Assembly (NCBI GenBank): GCA_019636335.1
Contig: JAHBXR010000014.1
Coordinates: 62,001-126,000 of the forward strand
Direction: 5' to 3'
From: Pirellulales bacterium
GTDB taxonomy: Bacteria; Planctomycetota; Planctomycetia; Pirellulales; JAEUIK01
Length of the DNA: 64,000 bases
The notes under the pieces: model-generated
Told to the model about the DNA's origin: nothing
The model's input: only the letters and a program-made list of their open reading frames with translations
Database searches by the model: none
Position numbers and translations under genes: made by a program
In this document: positions 1 to 7,068 of the stretch, piece by piece
How the letters are laid out: each line of letters starts with the position of its first letter
Position numbering within the stretch: the first letter of the stretch is position 1

Positions 1-399
1 GGAGGTGTGCGAAAGCTCCCGCGCAAGCTCGCCGATCGAATTGGTAATTCGCGAAAATGTGCCGCCGGTGGTCGAGCGAACGCCCTCGACTTTTTCGCGC
101 AGGTTTTCCTTGTATTGGGGCAACTGCTGGGTCAGTTGGAAGACCTGCCCCGCCATGGCGTAACCGATCAGCATCACGATGCTGCCGGCGAACGTTACGA
201 CCAACACCACGGCGACCGCGCGCGGCACGCGCCAACGTTCCAGCCGCCAGACCAGGGGAGAGAGTACAAAGCTCAAGAACCCGGCCAGGGCGAAGGGAAT
301 CAGGACGCCCCGCGCGAAATAAAGGGCACCAATCGTCGAGATCACCACGGCCAGGACCAGCAGGCGCGAAGAATTCGTGCCGGAATCGATGCGTACCAT
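1..399 (-). CDS. AI-2E family (PerM-like) transporter, amino-terminal part
   Basis: Read leftwards from an ATG at 399, 133 codons stay open to the window edge, so only the start of the gene is present; family members are usually about 340-400 residues. The visible part has a short hydrophilic start, then hydrophobic segments at about residues 12-28, 31-48 and 58-76. The stretch around 'RGVLIPFALAGFLSF' followed by 'LSPLVWRLERWRVPRA' is the typical first part of AI-2E/PerM inner-membrane proteins, which act as exporters or ion antiporters depending on subgroup. After the third segment comes a soluble, charged stretch (Q-rich, 'LREKVEGVRS'), as expected for the periplasmic region of this family. 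A purine-rich stretch lies upstream of the ATG. The substrate cannot be told from this fragment. Confidence 0.8.
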   Translation of the reverse strand, partial: MVRIDSGTNSSRLLVLAVVISTIGALYFARGVLIPFALAGFLSFVLSPLVWRLERWRVPRAVAVVLVVTFAGSIVMLIGYAMAGQVFQLTQQLPQYKENLREKVEGVRSTTGGTFSRITNSIGELARELSHTS

Positions 400-750
400 G
401 GACAGGAATCCGCCTTCGTTACGGGTGAGGTGGTGGCCGAACGCACGTCCGCGTATGCAGGGCTGCCGAGTTGGTTGCTCGGCGAGCAGTGCAAATTCTT
501 TGCCACGGCCGCATGTACTGTACACCCGCCCCACGTGGGACAAAACGTTGGCCGCCTTCGAGCCAGCGCGAATCGTGGCAGAACAGGTTTTTGAGCGCGC
601 ATCTACCGCGTCCCCCCAAAAAAGAGGTCAGGTTGCGAGCGACGGCTCGTTGGCACGGTGATTGCTTTAGCCCTTGTTCCAAGAACCGCCATGCGTCGTG
701 CAAATCGCACCGGTGGCGCCACCATCCAGCTACTTAGATCGGAGTAAGCC
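400..750. other. intergenic region, no gene recognised
   Basis: This 351-base gap separates the leftward transporter gene from the rightward lipoprotein gene at 751, so it should carry two divergent promoters. Open frames across it have codon use that does not look like the neighbours, and none has a recognisable product. A ribosome-binding sequence GGAGTAAG sits just before 751. Confidence 0.5.
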
Positions 751-999
751 ATGCGAAAGTATTTGCTCATGACCGTTGCCGCCTCGATGTTGGGTTGTCT
801 GGGCTGCGCCAAGTCGGTCGAAGACGAAGCCCGCGACGTGCGCGAAGCGCAGCAACGCGCGGCCGAGAACATCGCCGAAGAGCAGCGTGACGTCCGCCAG
901 GAGCAGATCGAGGCCGGCGCCGAGATTCGCGAGGAACAGCGCGAGCTCGATCAGGCGATCGACGATGCCCGCACCGACGGCGATCCCACGACGCCGTAA
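751..999 (+). CDS. small coiled-coil lipoprotein, hypothetical
   Basis: 82 residues. The ATG at 751 follows a GGAG ribosome-binding site by seven bases. Residues 1-15 form a short hydrophobic signal that ends in two possible lipobox cysteines (Cys16 in 'SMLGC' and Cys19 in 'GCLGC'), so the product is probably a lipid-anchored periplasmic protein. From residue 22 to 72 the chain is almost entirely Glu, Gln, Arg, Ala and Asp with heptad-like spacing ('EAQQRAAENIAEEQRDVRQE'), which predicts one long charged helix or coiled coil. No family was recognised. Small Glu/Gln-rich lipoproteins of this kind are often envelope stress products; the DUF892 gene 130 bases downstream on the same strand fits that idea, but the role is an inference. 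Confidence 0.75.
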   Translation: MRKYLLMTVAASMLGCLGCAKSVEDEARDVREAQQRAAENIAEEQRDVRQEQIEAGAEIREEQRELDQAIDDARTDGDPTTP

Positions 1000-1128
1000 C
1001 ACAACCCCACGCACGTCGGCCCACGATTCAATGCAGGCGGATGTGGCGGCGCGGACTCGATCCGCGCCGCCACATGGGACCCCCTCTTGTACGCACGACC
1101 GCTTATTTGCCGCCAGGAGAAACACACC

Positions 1129-1641
1129 ATGTCGTCGCTAAAGACATTGCACGATCTATATATCGAGGAGTTGAAAGACCTGTACAGCGCCGAGAAGCAA
1201 CTGCTGAAGGCGTTGCCCAAAATGGCCAAGGCCGCCGATTCGAGGCAACTACGACAAGGCTTCGAGGCGCACTTGGACGAAACCGAGGAACACGTGACAC
1301 GGCTCGAGAAGATTTTCGAAGATCTCGATGCCAGCCCCCGCGGCAAGAAATGCAAGGCCATGGAGGGACTGGTTGAGGAGGGGGCGGAGGTAATCAAGGT
1401 AGACGCTCCTCCGAGCGTCAAGGACGCGGCGCTGATCGCCGCCGCCCAACGCGTGGAGCACTATGAGATCGCCGGCTACGGCACGGTGCGGACCTACGCC
1501 GAGCTGCTGGGCCATTCGGCCGCCGCGAAGCTCCTGCAGAAAACTCTCGATGAGGAGGGGGCCACCGATAAGAAGCTCACCGCCCTCGCTGAAACGATCA
1601 ACGTCGAGGCCGAAGAGCCCGTCGAAGCGGCGGGCGACTAG
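1129..1641 (+). CDS. DUF892 ferritin-like protein (YciE/YciF family)
   Basis: 170 residues, the usual size for DUF892. The frame opens earlier (1087), but the ATG at 1129 is preceded by CAGGAGA and gives the family start 'MSSLKTLHDLYIEELKDLY'. Family hallmarks are clear: 'LKDLYSAEKQLLKALPKMA' near residues 15-33, a 'FEAHLDETEEHVTRLE' helix, and 'AAAQRVEHYEIAGYGTVRTY' near residues 115-135. The family folds as a ferritin-like four-helix bundle with Glu/His residues that can bind a di-metal site, and in enterobacteria it is induced by osmotic and general stress. No signal peptide is seen, so it is cytoplasmic. It sits among several other small stress-type genes (DUF883, PRC-barrel, small membrane proteins). 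Confidence 0.92.
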   Translation: MSSLKTLHDLYIEELKDLYSAEKQLLKALPKMAKAADSRQLRQGFEAHLDETEEHVTRLEKIFEDLDASPRGKKCKAMEGLVEEGAEVIKVDAPPSVKDAALIAAAQRVEHYEIAGYGTVRTYAELLGHSAAAKLLQKTLDEEGATDKKLTALAETINVEAEEPVEAAGD

Positions 1642-1840
1642 CGGACCAGGGCGACGATAAGACGGCACTTCTGCGCCCTGGCGGCGGTCCGTCGATGTTC
1701 CTCGCTGACATCGCACGCCAGCCGCTGGGGCGCGTTGCAATACCACGACGGAAGTCTGTCATCCCACGGCCTGCGCCCTTGCCTGGCGGCCTTCGGGCTC
1801 AAGGCGTTGCGCGCGCTGGCCGAAAAAGAAAGGCAATGCG

Positions 1841-1954
1841 ATGCGAACGGAAGATCAAAACCGTCAAGGCAAAGTCGGCTACATTATCCTGTGGCTCTTG
1901 GGTGTGCCCCTGCCGATCCTCTTCCTGCTCTTTCTCATTCGCGGTTGCACTTGA
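1841..1954 (+). CDS. 37-residue single-span membrane peptide
   Basis: ATG at 1841 to TGA at 1952-1954, preceded by AAAGAAAGG nine bases upstream. The peptide has a hydrophilic head (residues 1-12, 'MRTEDQNRQGKV') followed by one strongly hydrophobic helix with two prolines ('GYIILWLLGVPLPILFLLF', about 13-31) and a short positive tail ending in Cys. The pattern G-Y-I-I-L-W-L-L-G-V-P-x-P is, as I recall, typical of a widespread group of tiny bacterial membrane proteins of unknown role, so I think this is a real gene and not chance. It lies between the DUF892 gene and the sensor kinase gene. Function unknown; membrane stress or regulation of a larger membrane protein are guesses. Confidence 0.65.
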   Translation: MRTEDQNRQGKVGYIILWLLGVPLPILFLLFLIRGCT

Positions 1955-2025
1955 TCGCCGGCGGAAATGCCGCGCGGCGCGGACTGCATTCGAGAACGAG
2001 GCGCTTGGACAGTTGGCTTCGCCGG

Positions 2026-3636
2026 CTACGATCTTTGGTCGCAGACCGTGCGCAAAACCTGCTGCAAGACATCAAAGGCGATCGGCTTGACCAAATGCCG
2101 GCTGAAGCCTGCTGTTTGAGTGCGCTGACGATCTTCTTCCTGGCCGTAGCCCGTCAGGGCTACCAGTACGGCCGATTGCAGTCCCGGCAATTTGCGCAAC
2201 TCTGCGGCGACGTCGTAGCCGCTCATGCCGGGCAACCCGATATCGAGCAACACCAGGTCGGGTTGGAACTCGCGGGCCGCTTCCAGCGCCGTGGGACCAT
2301 CGGATGCGACGCGCACCTCCGGACCGCAGCGCACGACCAGGCTCGAGAGCATACGTGCCAGGTCGGCGTGATCTTCGACGACCAATACCCTCCGACACGA
2401 GGTGCCGTTGGATTCTACTGCGGTACCGTTGGTCCCCTGCCCTGGCGTCACTTGGGCTTCCTGGGCCAAAGGGATGCGAATCGTAAACGTGGCGCCCCGA
2501 CCGGCTCCGTCGCTTTCAGCCATTACGCTGCCGCCGTGCAAATCGACGAGCTGTCGTACGAGCGCCAGGCCGATGCCCAGTCCCAGATCGGGCGTGTGCT
2601 TGGGGCGCTCGCCATGCGTGTAGAGATCGAAGACGCGCGGCAGTAGATCAGCGTCGATCCCGCGTCCATCGTCGGCCACGCGAAATAGGGCGGCCTGCTC
2701 GTCGCAATCGGTCTGGAGTTGGATATGACCCCCCGGCGGCGTGTATTTGCTCGCGTTGACGAGCACGTTGGTCAGGATCTGCTGCAAGCGAGTTGGATCG
2801 GCGTCGAGCCAGATCAGTCGGTCGGCGATCTCGACCCGTAGCGACTGGCGTCGCATCTCGAATACCGGTTGCAGCATCTGTGCGACCTGGGTCGTGAGCT
2901 GTCCTGCTTCGAGCCGCGCGCGGCGTAGCTCCAAGCGTCCCCGCGTGATGCGCGAAATGTCGAGCAGATCGTCCACCAGTCGCGTCAGTTGTTGCACCTG
3001 GCGATCGAGTATGTCGCGGGCTTCGGTGAAAAGTGGTTCGGCGGGCGTCGCCAGACGCGAGATCTCGAGCGCGCCTGCGATCGCGGCGAGCGGATTTCGC
3101 AATTCATGCCCCAGCGTGGCGAGAAACTCGTCTTTGCGCCGATCGCGCTCCGAAAGTTCGTTGGTGCGTTGTTGCTCCATGCCGTGTACGAACTGTTCGC
3201 GACCGACTTCGTAGGCCTCGATGCTGGCGGAGATCGTCTCGTCGAGCACGAGCCCCACGGCCATGATCTCGATCATTTGCAGCGGGCGCGCGAGCGTCTG
3301 CTGCAGGTGATCGAGAATCACCAGCCGCAACAGCAGATAGTCGTGTACGACGTTCGAGATCGACCAGCCGTCGTCCCATCGCGTTTCGCCGTGTCGGCGG
3401 GCCGGCGCCCGATGGGGCACATGATCGGCATCGGTCGAAGCCAACTGTTCGGCGATCGCGTGGAGTATCTGGGGCAGGTGGTCGCGCAGCGCCTCTTCGT
3501 GTAAGCGGCGCGCCGCGGGAAACTCGTCTCGAATGCGTTGTGACCACTGATCCATGATCAAGGCCGTGTCGCGCAACAAGATGGCCCCCAGGACGGCATG
3601 GGGCTGGGACCTCAAAAGATCGGGATCCGCGACCAT
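2026..3636 (-). CDS. hybrid sensor histidine kinase / response regulator with RsbRD-like amino terminus
   Basis: 536 residues, no signal peptide or membrane span, so a soluble sensor. Residues about 15-150 resemble the RsbRD-type amino-terminal domain (all-helical, 'MDQWSQRIRDEFP'), which in other proteins senses input for stressosome-type signalling. A HisKA domain follows with the H-box 'LATLGHELRNPL' (phospho-acceptor His177), then an HATPase with N-box Asn294, G1 'DDGRGI' (322-327) and G2 'GLGIGLAL' (352-359). A receiver domain occupies about 415-535, with phospho-acceptor Asp465 in 'LVLLDIGLPG', Thr495 and Lys517. All catalytic residues are intact. There is no DNA-binding output, so the receiver probably passes phosphate to another protein. 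It stands alone on the minus strand with no cognate regulator beside it. Confidence 0.93.
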   Translation of the reverse strand: MVADPDLLRSQPHAVLGAILLRDTALIMDQWSQRIRDEFPAARRLHEEALRDHLPQILHAIAEQLASTDADHVPHRAPARRHGETRWDDGWSISNVVHDYLLLRLVILDHLQQTLARPLQMIEIMAVGLVLDETISASIEAYEVGREQFVHGMEQQRTNELSERDRRKDEFLATLGHELRNPLAAIAGALEISRLATPAEPLFTEARDILDRQVQQLTRLVDDLLDISRITRGRLELRRARLEAGQLTTQVAQMLQPVFEMRRQSLRVEIADRLIWLDADPTRLQQILTNVLVNASKYTPPGGHIQLQTDCDEQAALFRVADDGRGIDADLLPRVFDLYTHGERPKHTPDLGLGIGLALVRQLVDLHGGSVMAESDGAGRGATFTIRIPLAQEAQVTPGQGTNGTAVESNGTSCRRVLVVEDHADLARMLSSLVVRCGPEVRVASDGPTALEAAREFQPDLVLLDIGLPGMSGYDVAAELRKLPGLQSAVLVALTGYGQEEDRQRTQTAGFSRHLVKPIAFDVLQQVLRTVCDQRS

Positions 3637-4128
3637 GTCGTGGGTAGCCTGGTGAGTTGGCGTGAAACATAATCGAACGCGTCTGGCTCGTACCTCGCAT
3701 GGCGAGGGAAGCCCCAGATTCTTACTCGAGCGAGCGATGAGCGACCAGCGATCAGATCGGCCTCACTCGAAGGGACGGCGCAAGACCAGATCAAGTGTAC
3801 CTGAACAGCGCGAAAGGCCAAGCGATACTCGAACTGGTCTCTGGGCGGCCAGCCCGGCTTCCGCCTTTTGAAGTGGCGCTTTTCGTAGCCCGAAGCGTGA
3901 GCGAGGGAGCACTTTGCTCGACGTGCTTGGCAGGAATTCCCTCGCTCACGCTTCGGGTTAGGATGGGCTGATTTGCCGAGGATTGAGGCCAAAATACCTC
4001 CAAAAGCGCAGCTTCAAAACTTCCGCCAAGCGGGCGATCACGATCCTACGTCAACGAACGACCGGTCAAAATAAGTGTAGGATTCCAACCCGAGGTTCCC
4101 TGCGCAGGGGCGTCTGCTCGGCAGATGT
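3637..4128. other. intergenic region with a long hairpin repeat
   Basis: About 490 bases between the start of the sensor kinase gene and the terminator of the pilin-like gene. No convincing coding frame is seen on either strand. It contains the perfect 20-bp inverted repeat at 3889-3957. The rest has no structure I can name. Confidence 0.5.
3889..3957. repeat. hairpin repeat, 20-bp perfect arms (planctomycete-type 'GCGTGAGCGAGGGA' repeat)
   Basis: Left arm 3889-3908 (CCCGAAGCGTGAGCGAGGGA) and right arm 3938-3957 are exact reverse complements, separated by 29 bases; a few more bases pair outside the arms after one mismatch. When translated by chance the arms give peptides such as 'NPKRERG' and 'LTRSVSEG', which I recall from many spurious planctomycete predictions, so this is probably one copy of a dispersed family. 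It has no T-run and is not a simple terminator. Confidence 0.75.
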
Positions 4129-4162
4129 AAAAAAAGGCCGTCCCTTGGTGCGGGGCGGCCTT
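4129..4162 (-). terminator. Rho-independent terminator of the pilin-like gene
   Basis: On the minus strand a GC-rich stem (AAGGCCGCCCC pairing with GGGACGGCCTT, small loop CGCACCAA) runs into a run of seven T (A-run at 4129-4135 on the plus strand). It lies about 70 bases past the stop of the minus-strand gene ending at 4231, so it fits as that gene's terminator. Confidence 0.8.
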
Positions 4163-4230
4163 CGAGTAGCGTCCTAGGGAGTGTGCTACAGCCTCCTCAT
4201 AGCGCAGCGCCGGTCGCGAAGGAATCGCGT

Positions 4231-4602
4231 CTAGCCGGGGTTGACCACGGTGCTGCAGACAATGATGCAGGCGCTCGTGCCCCCCGCTTGCTGACCATCG
4301 GGCCCGACGCTGTCGCCCGAGTCTGCGGCATCGGCAAAGGCACTGGCCGCCGTGAACGAGCCATCGGCGCTTGACGTTCCACCCACGCTGAACGATTGAT
4401 TCATCGTGCCGACGCTTGCCGCGAAGTCTCCCAGTTCGGTGACCACCGCCGAGCGAATCGCCGCCAGGGCCGCGATCAGTCCGATGACCAGGAGCGTCGC
4501 GATCAGCAGCAGTTCCGAGGCCACGATCGCCCCTTGCTCATCGCGCCAGAATCGTGCGATCCATTGTCGTGCGGTTGCCAGAGGGGTCGATTGCCGTGCC
4601 AT
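4231..4602 (-). CDS. Flp-type (type IVb) pilin-like protein
   Basis: 123 residues. The frame is open upstream to 4710, but the ATG at 4602 has GAGGAG seven bases before it and gives a compact pilin start. After about 22 residues comes 'RDEQGAIVASELLLIATLL': a charged leader, a Gly-Ala cleavage site of the prepilin-peptidase kind, a Glu at +6 and then a hydrophobic helix of about 22 residues. Flp pilins normally carry Glu at +5, so this is a near but not exact match. The tail is Ser/Gly/Ala-rich with two Cys near the end ('ACIIVCSTVV') that could form a disulfide. No tad/cpa assembly genes are nearby, so any pilus machinery would be encoded elsewhere. Planctomycetes often carry such orphan pilin-like genes. 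The pilin call is an inference from the helix and leader. Confidence 0.65.
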   Translation of the reverse strand: MARQSTPLATARQWIARFWRDEQGAIVASELLLIATLLVIGLIAALAAIRSAVVTELGDFAASVGTMNQSFSVGGTSSADGSFTAASAFADAADSGDSVGPDGQQAGGTSACIIVCSTVVNPG

Positions 4603-5075
4603 GGATGTCTCCTCGAGCTGTTCAGGTGCAGTGTGGCTTCGCCCCACTACGTTCGCGCGATTGATGAATGCAAGTCGCATGCCGCTACGTAAAACGGCTG
4701 TTTTCCGCATTCGGCGCGATGCTTAAGGATTCGAGATGCGTGAGTGTGGTTCTTGTTGAGTGCGCATCGGCCAACCGGTGCTGTCGCATCAAAAACCCTT
4801 GATTCAAGGTGGTTCGATGCTGTGCCAACCGAGAAAACGGCACAGGACGGATTGCTCTTCGGGCGAAAGCTCGTCGAAGTCGCACGAGACGAGTCGTGAG
4901 GCGGCAGCGAGCCGCAAACCCGAACGCCCCACCGGTCTGCTGGACGCACGGCGACCTCGACAATTCGCCGTGCCTCAAAGCGAAACAGCCCCACCTGGCG
5001 AGGTTTTCGCCAGGTGGGGTTTCTTCCCATACGGTGGCCGTTCACGGGCACTCGAGCGTGGCCCCTGCCCAGACG
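4603..5075. other. intergenic region with hairpins, no gene recognised
   Basis: Between the pilin-like gene and the DUF883 gene, both on the minus strand. It should hold the pilin promoter. Two hairpins are visible: CTGTGCC/GGCACAG near 4820-4845 and the strong stem at 4989-5019 listed separately. Frames that cross it are overlapping and lack a ribosome-binding site or family match. Confidence 0.45.
4989..5025. terminator. strong 13-bp hairpin, terminator-like
   Basis: Arms 4989-5001 (CCCCACCTGGCGA) and 5007-5019 are perfect complements with a 5-base loop, followed on the plus strand by TTTCTT. On the minus strand the tail is weaker (CTGTTTCG). It lies 51 bases past the stop of the minus-strand DUF883 gene, so it most likely ends that transcript, possibly in both directions. 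Confidence 0.65.
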
Positions 5076-5429
5076 CTAGAAGCGGCGCAGCAAGCACAGA
5101 CCGGCGATAAAGCCGATGCCTGCCGCAATGGCAACGCTGCGGAGCGGACGCTCGGTGATGTAGCTCTCGACGTTCTGTTCCATATCGGTCGCCCGTTGCC
5201 GGCCTTGCTCGACGTAGCTGGCAGCGGTATTGCGCGCGAGCTTGTAGCTCTCTTCGGCAACACGGCTGGCCTGCTCGGTGGCTCCCGCGACGCCATTGCG
5301 CAGCTCGCGGCCGACCTGCTTGGCGTGCTCTCCTACCGTGGCGGCGGTGGTATCCACTTCGTCGTGCAAGGCCTTGGCCCGACGGCGAAGCTCATTCTTG
5401 TTGGATTTGGCTGGAATTCGATTGGCCAT
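5076..5429 (-). CDS. DUF883 family protein (ElaB/YqjD-like), C-tail membrane anchored
   Basis: 117 residues; ATG at 5429 is preceded by GGAGGATT. The amino-terminal 85 residues are a charged, Ala-rich helix ('ALHDEVDTTAATVGEHAKQV', 'ASYVEQGRQRATDMEQNVES') and the carboxy end is 'ERPLRSVAIAAGIGFIAGLC', one membrane span closed by 'LLRRF'. That layout (long helix, then Arg-Pro-leucine motif and a Gly-rich span) is the DUF883 hallmark. In E. coli relatives the tail anchors the protein in the inner membrane and the helix binds ribosomes in stationary phase. It is encoded close to other stress-type genes (DUF892, PRC-barrel). The ribosome role here is inferred from family only. Confidence 0.88.
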   Translation of the reverse strand: MANRIPAKSNKNELRRRAKALHDEVDTTAATVGEHAKQVGRELRNGVAGATEQASRVAEESYKLARNTAASYVEQGRQRATDMEQNVESYITERPLRSVAIAAGIGFIAGLCLLRRF

Positions 5430-5921
5430 CGCGAATCCTCCTGTGCGAGCAAAAAACGGTGCTTAGGACGAACGGTGCTTAGGGCGGACTGTTCCACATT
5501 GTCCGGGACAATACTTCGTAGCCAATGCACAGCGTGTGCCACACCGCAGGAATGATCTTCGATCGCCCGCAATGACACCTTCTGGAGACGCTGCCTGCCG
5601 ACCATCCAGAAAGGGGGGGACGCTTCTCGATGCGAGATTTCTGCCAGTTTCGAAAGAGCGATAACGCCCGCCGGCCGTTCGACAAAACCTGCCACCTGAG
5701 TTTGCCAGATAGGTGGCCGCGCGGCGACCAGTTTGTTCGGCGTCGCGTCAGCACGATCATCGACCGCGGTCAATCTCATTGCCCTAGATGAGAGATCCTG
5801 CTCTTGGGAAGCTTACGCCGGGCAGTGGTGACTCGGCCTGAGATTTGCTCCTCTTCTTTGGTGCGTAGAAAGTGCAGACGCACTTCAAGCGAATCAGCAA
5901 ACTCACCGGAAGGAGATTGCC
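5430..5921. other. intergenic region, divergent promoters
   Basis: 492 bases between the leftward DUF883 gene and the rightward gene at 5922. It should carry promoters for both. No frame here has a plausible ribosome-binding site, family match or codon use like the neighbours, and no strong hairpin was seen. Confidence 0.45.
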
Positions 5922-6317
5922 ATGCGTCTAATGGCGAAAAGTTCTCTCACGCTGGGAGAACGTCTGAGTGCGATTTTGCGCTCCGAGGCGACGTTCTTCG
6001 TCGTGGGGGGCGTGGTTGTTGCCAGCGGCCTGGCCTACTGCTACGACGTCTGGCGTCGTCGAAATCGTGGCTTCGATGGTCCCGATGACGACGACGTCGA
6101 CCCGCAGCCGAAGTCCCCCTCGGCGTATTCCCTGGAAGAAGAGGCTCTCATCGACGAGGCGCTCGAGGAATCGTTTCCCGCGAGCGATCCGCCGGCGTTC
6201 ACTGCCCGGGGGAGCGAGCGATCCCACGCGCGTCGCAACGGCGCGATGACATCTCGCCCGCGTGCCAAGACGCAGATATCGCGTTCGCGCGCTCGGCGGA
6301 CCACTTCCAAGACCTAG
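5922..6317 (+). CDS. small membrane protein with ESFPASDPPAF motif
   Basis: 131 residues. ATG at 5922 follows GGAAGGAG by six bases; a second Met is at codon 4. Residues about 24-42 ('TFFVVGGVVVASGLAYCYD') form one membrane span, followed by 'VWRRRNRG' (positive-inside) and an acidic loop rich in Asp. Residues about 76-92 carry 'IDEALEESFPASDPPAF', a short motif I recall from many small bacterial proteins of unknown role, usually encoded near stress genes. The last 35 residues are very basic (Arg/Ser/Lys/Thr-rich, 'TSRPRAKTQISRSRARRT'), suggesting nucleic-acid or lipid-headgroup contact. The motif faces the cytoplasm if the positive-inside rule holds. Function unknown. Confidence 0.8.
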   Translation: MRLMAKSSLTLGERLSAILRSEATFFVVGGVVVASGLAYCYDVWRRRNRGFDGPDDDDVDPQPKSPSAYSLEEEALIDEALEESFPASDPPAFTARGSERSHARRNGAMTSRPRAKTQISRSRARRTTSKT

Positions 6318-6369
6318 TGCGACGGAATGGAACAATCGACCACCCATTCACCAAGGCGAGAACCGATGT

Positions 6370-6828
6370 ATGGCTACTCAACACACCGATCAATACCGAG
6401 AAGTGCTCGATGAATTTGAACGCGTCTTGCTCACCCCTCTGGTTTCTGGCGAGTTGCCCGGGTGGGTCGAGAATGCCCTGCGCGCGTATCAGGCGGCCGC
6501 CCCACCGCTGCGCGAGCGAGTGGAAGTAGAGCATTCCCGCGAACTCGGTCAGATCTTCCAAGAAGATCCCGAACTGGCGACCGAAGTGGAAAAGATGCGC
6601 CACACCGATCACGAGCTTCTGGCCGCGTTGGAACGCATCGGCCAGGCCTTGGGGCGACTCTGCCAGGTGGCGCCCCGAGTGGAACCCAACGAAGCCCCGG
6701 CCGCCGAAGTGCTCGGGCGCATCAGCGAGCAAGGCATTGCCCTGGTCATTGCCTTTCGACGGCAGGAAGAAGCCTTGAGGCTGTGGCACAACGAGGCGCT
6801 GCTGCGCGACCGCGGCGCAGCCGATTAG
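6370..6828 (+). CDS. helical cytoplasmic protein, hypothetical
   Basis: 152 residues, starting at the ATG at 6370 (AAGGCGAG about 9 bases upstream); longer versions of the frame from 6262 begin inside the preceding gene and lack a ribosome-binding site. The protein is acidic and predicted almost wholly helical, without signal peptide or membrane span. Segments such as 'DEFERVLLTPLVSGELPGWV' and 'MRHTDHELLAALERIGQAL' suggest an amphipathic helix bundle. His residues at 'RHTDHE' recall hemerythrin-like or ferritin-like bundles, but the spacing does not match a known metal site, so I do not assign that. It follows the ESFPASDPP gene by 52 bases on the same strand and is likely co-transcribed with it. 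Confidence 0.72.
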   Translation: MATQHTDQYREVLDEFERVLLTPLVSGELPGWVENALRAYQAAAPPLRERVEVEHSRELGQIFQEDPELATEVEKMRHTDHELLAALERIGQALGRLCQVAPRVEPNEAPAAEVLGRISEQGIALVIAFRRQEEALRLWHNEALLRDRGAAD

Positions 6829-7068
6829 CGCTCAGCGCGCCAACCACGGCCCGGCGCAGCATCTCGCCACGCTGCGCTGGGCCGAACGATGCGCGGCATC
6901 AGTTCACCATCGGCACGTTCCAGTACGATTCGCTGCCGAACGTCGACCAGCTTTCGATCCGCGCGGCGTGCCGCGCGTAGAACGGCATGGGAATTGCCTT
7001 CGTAGATAATCAGGACGTCGTTCAGGCGTCCCCAGGGAGGGCATGTTCTCGACGAGGAGCAATCAGCG

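Noticed and set aside
1647..1680. CCAGGGCG/CGCCCTGG stem after the DUF892 gene
   Set aside because: No T-run and a 22-base loop, so not counted as a terminator.
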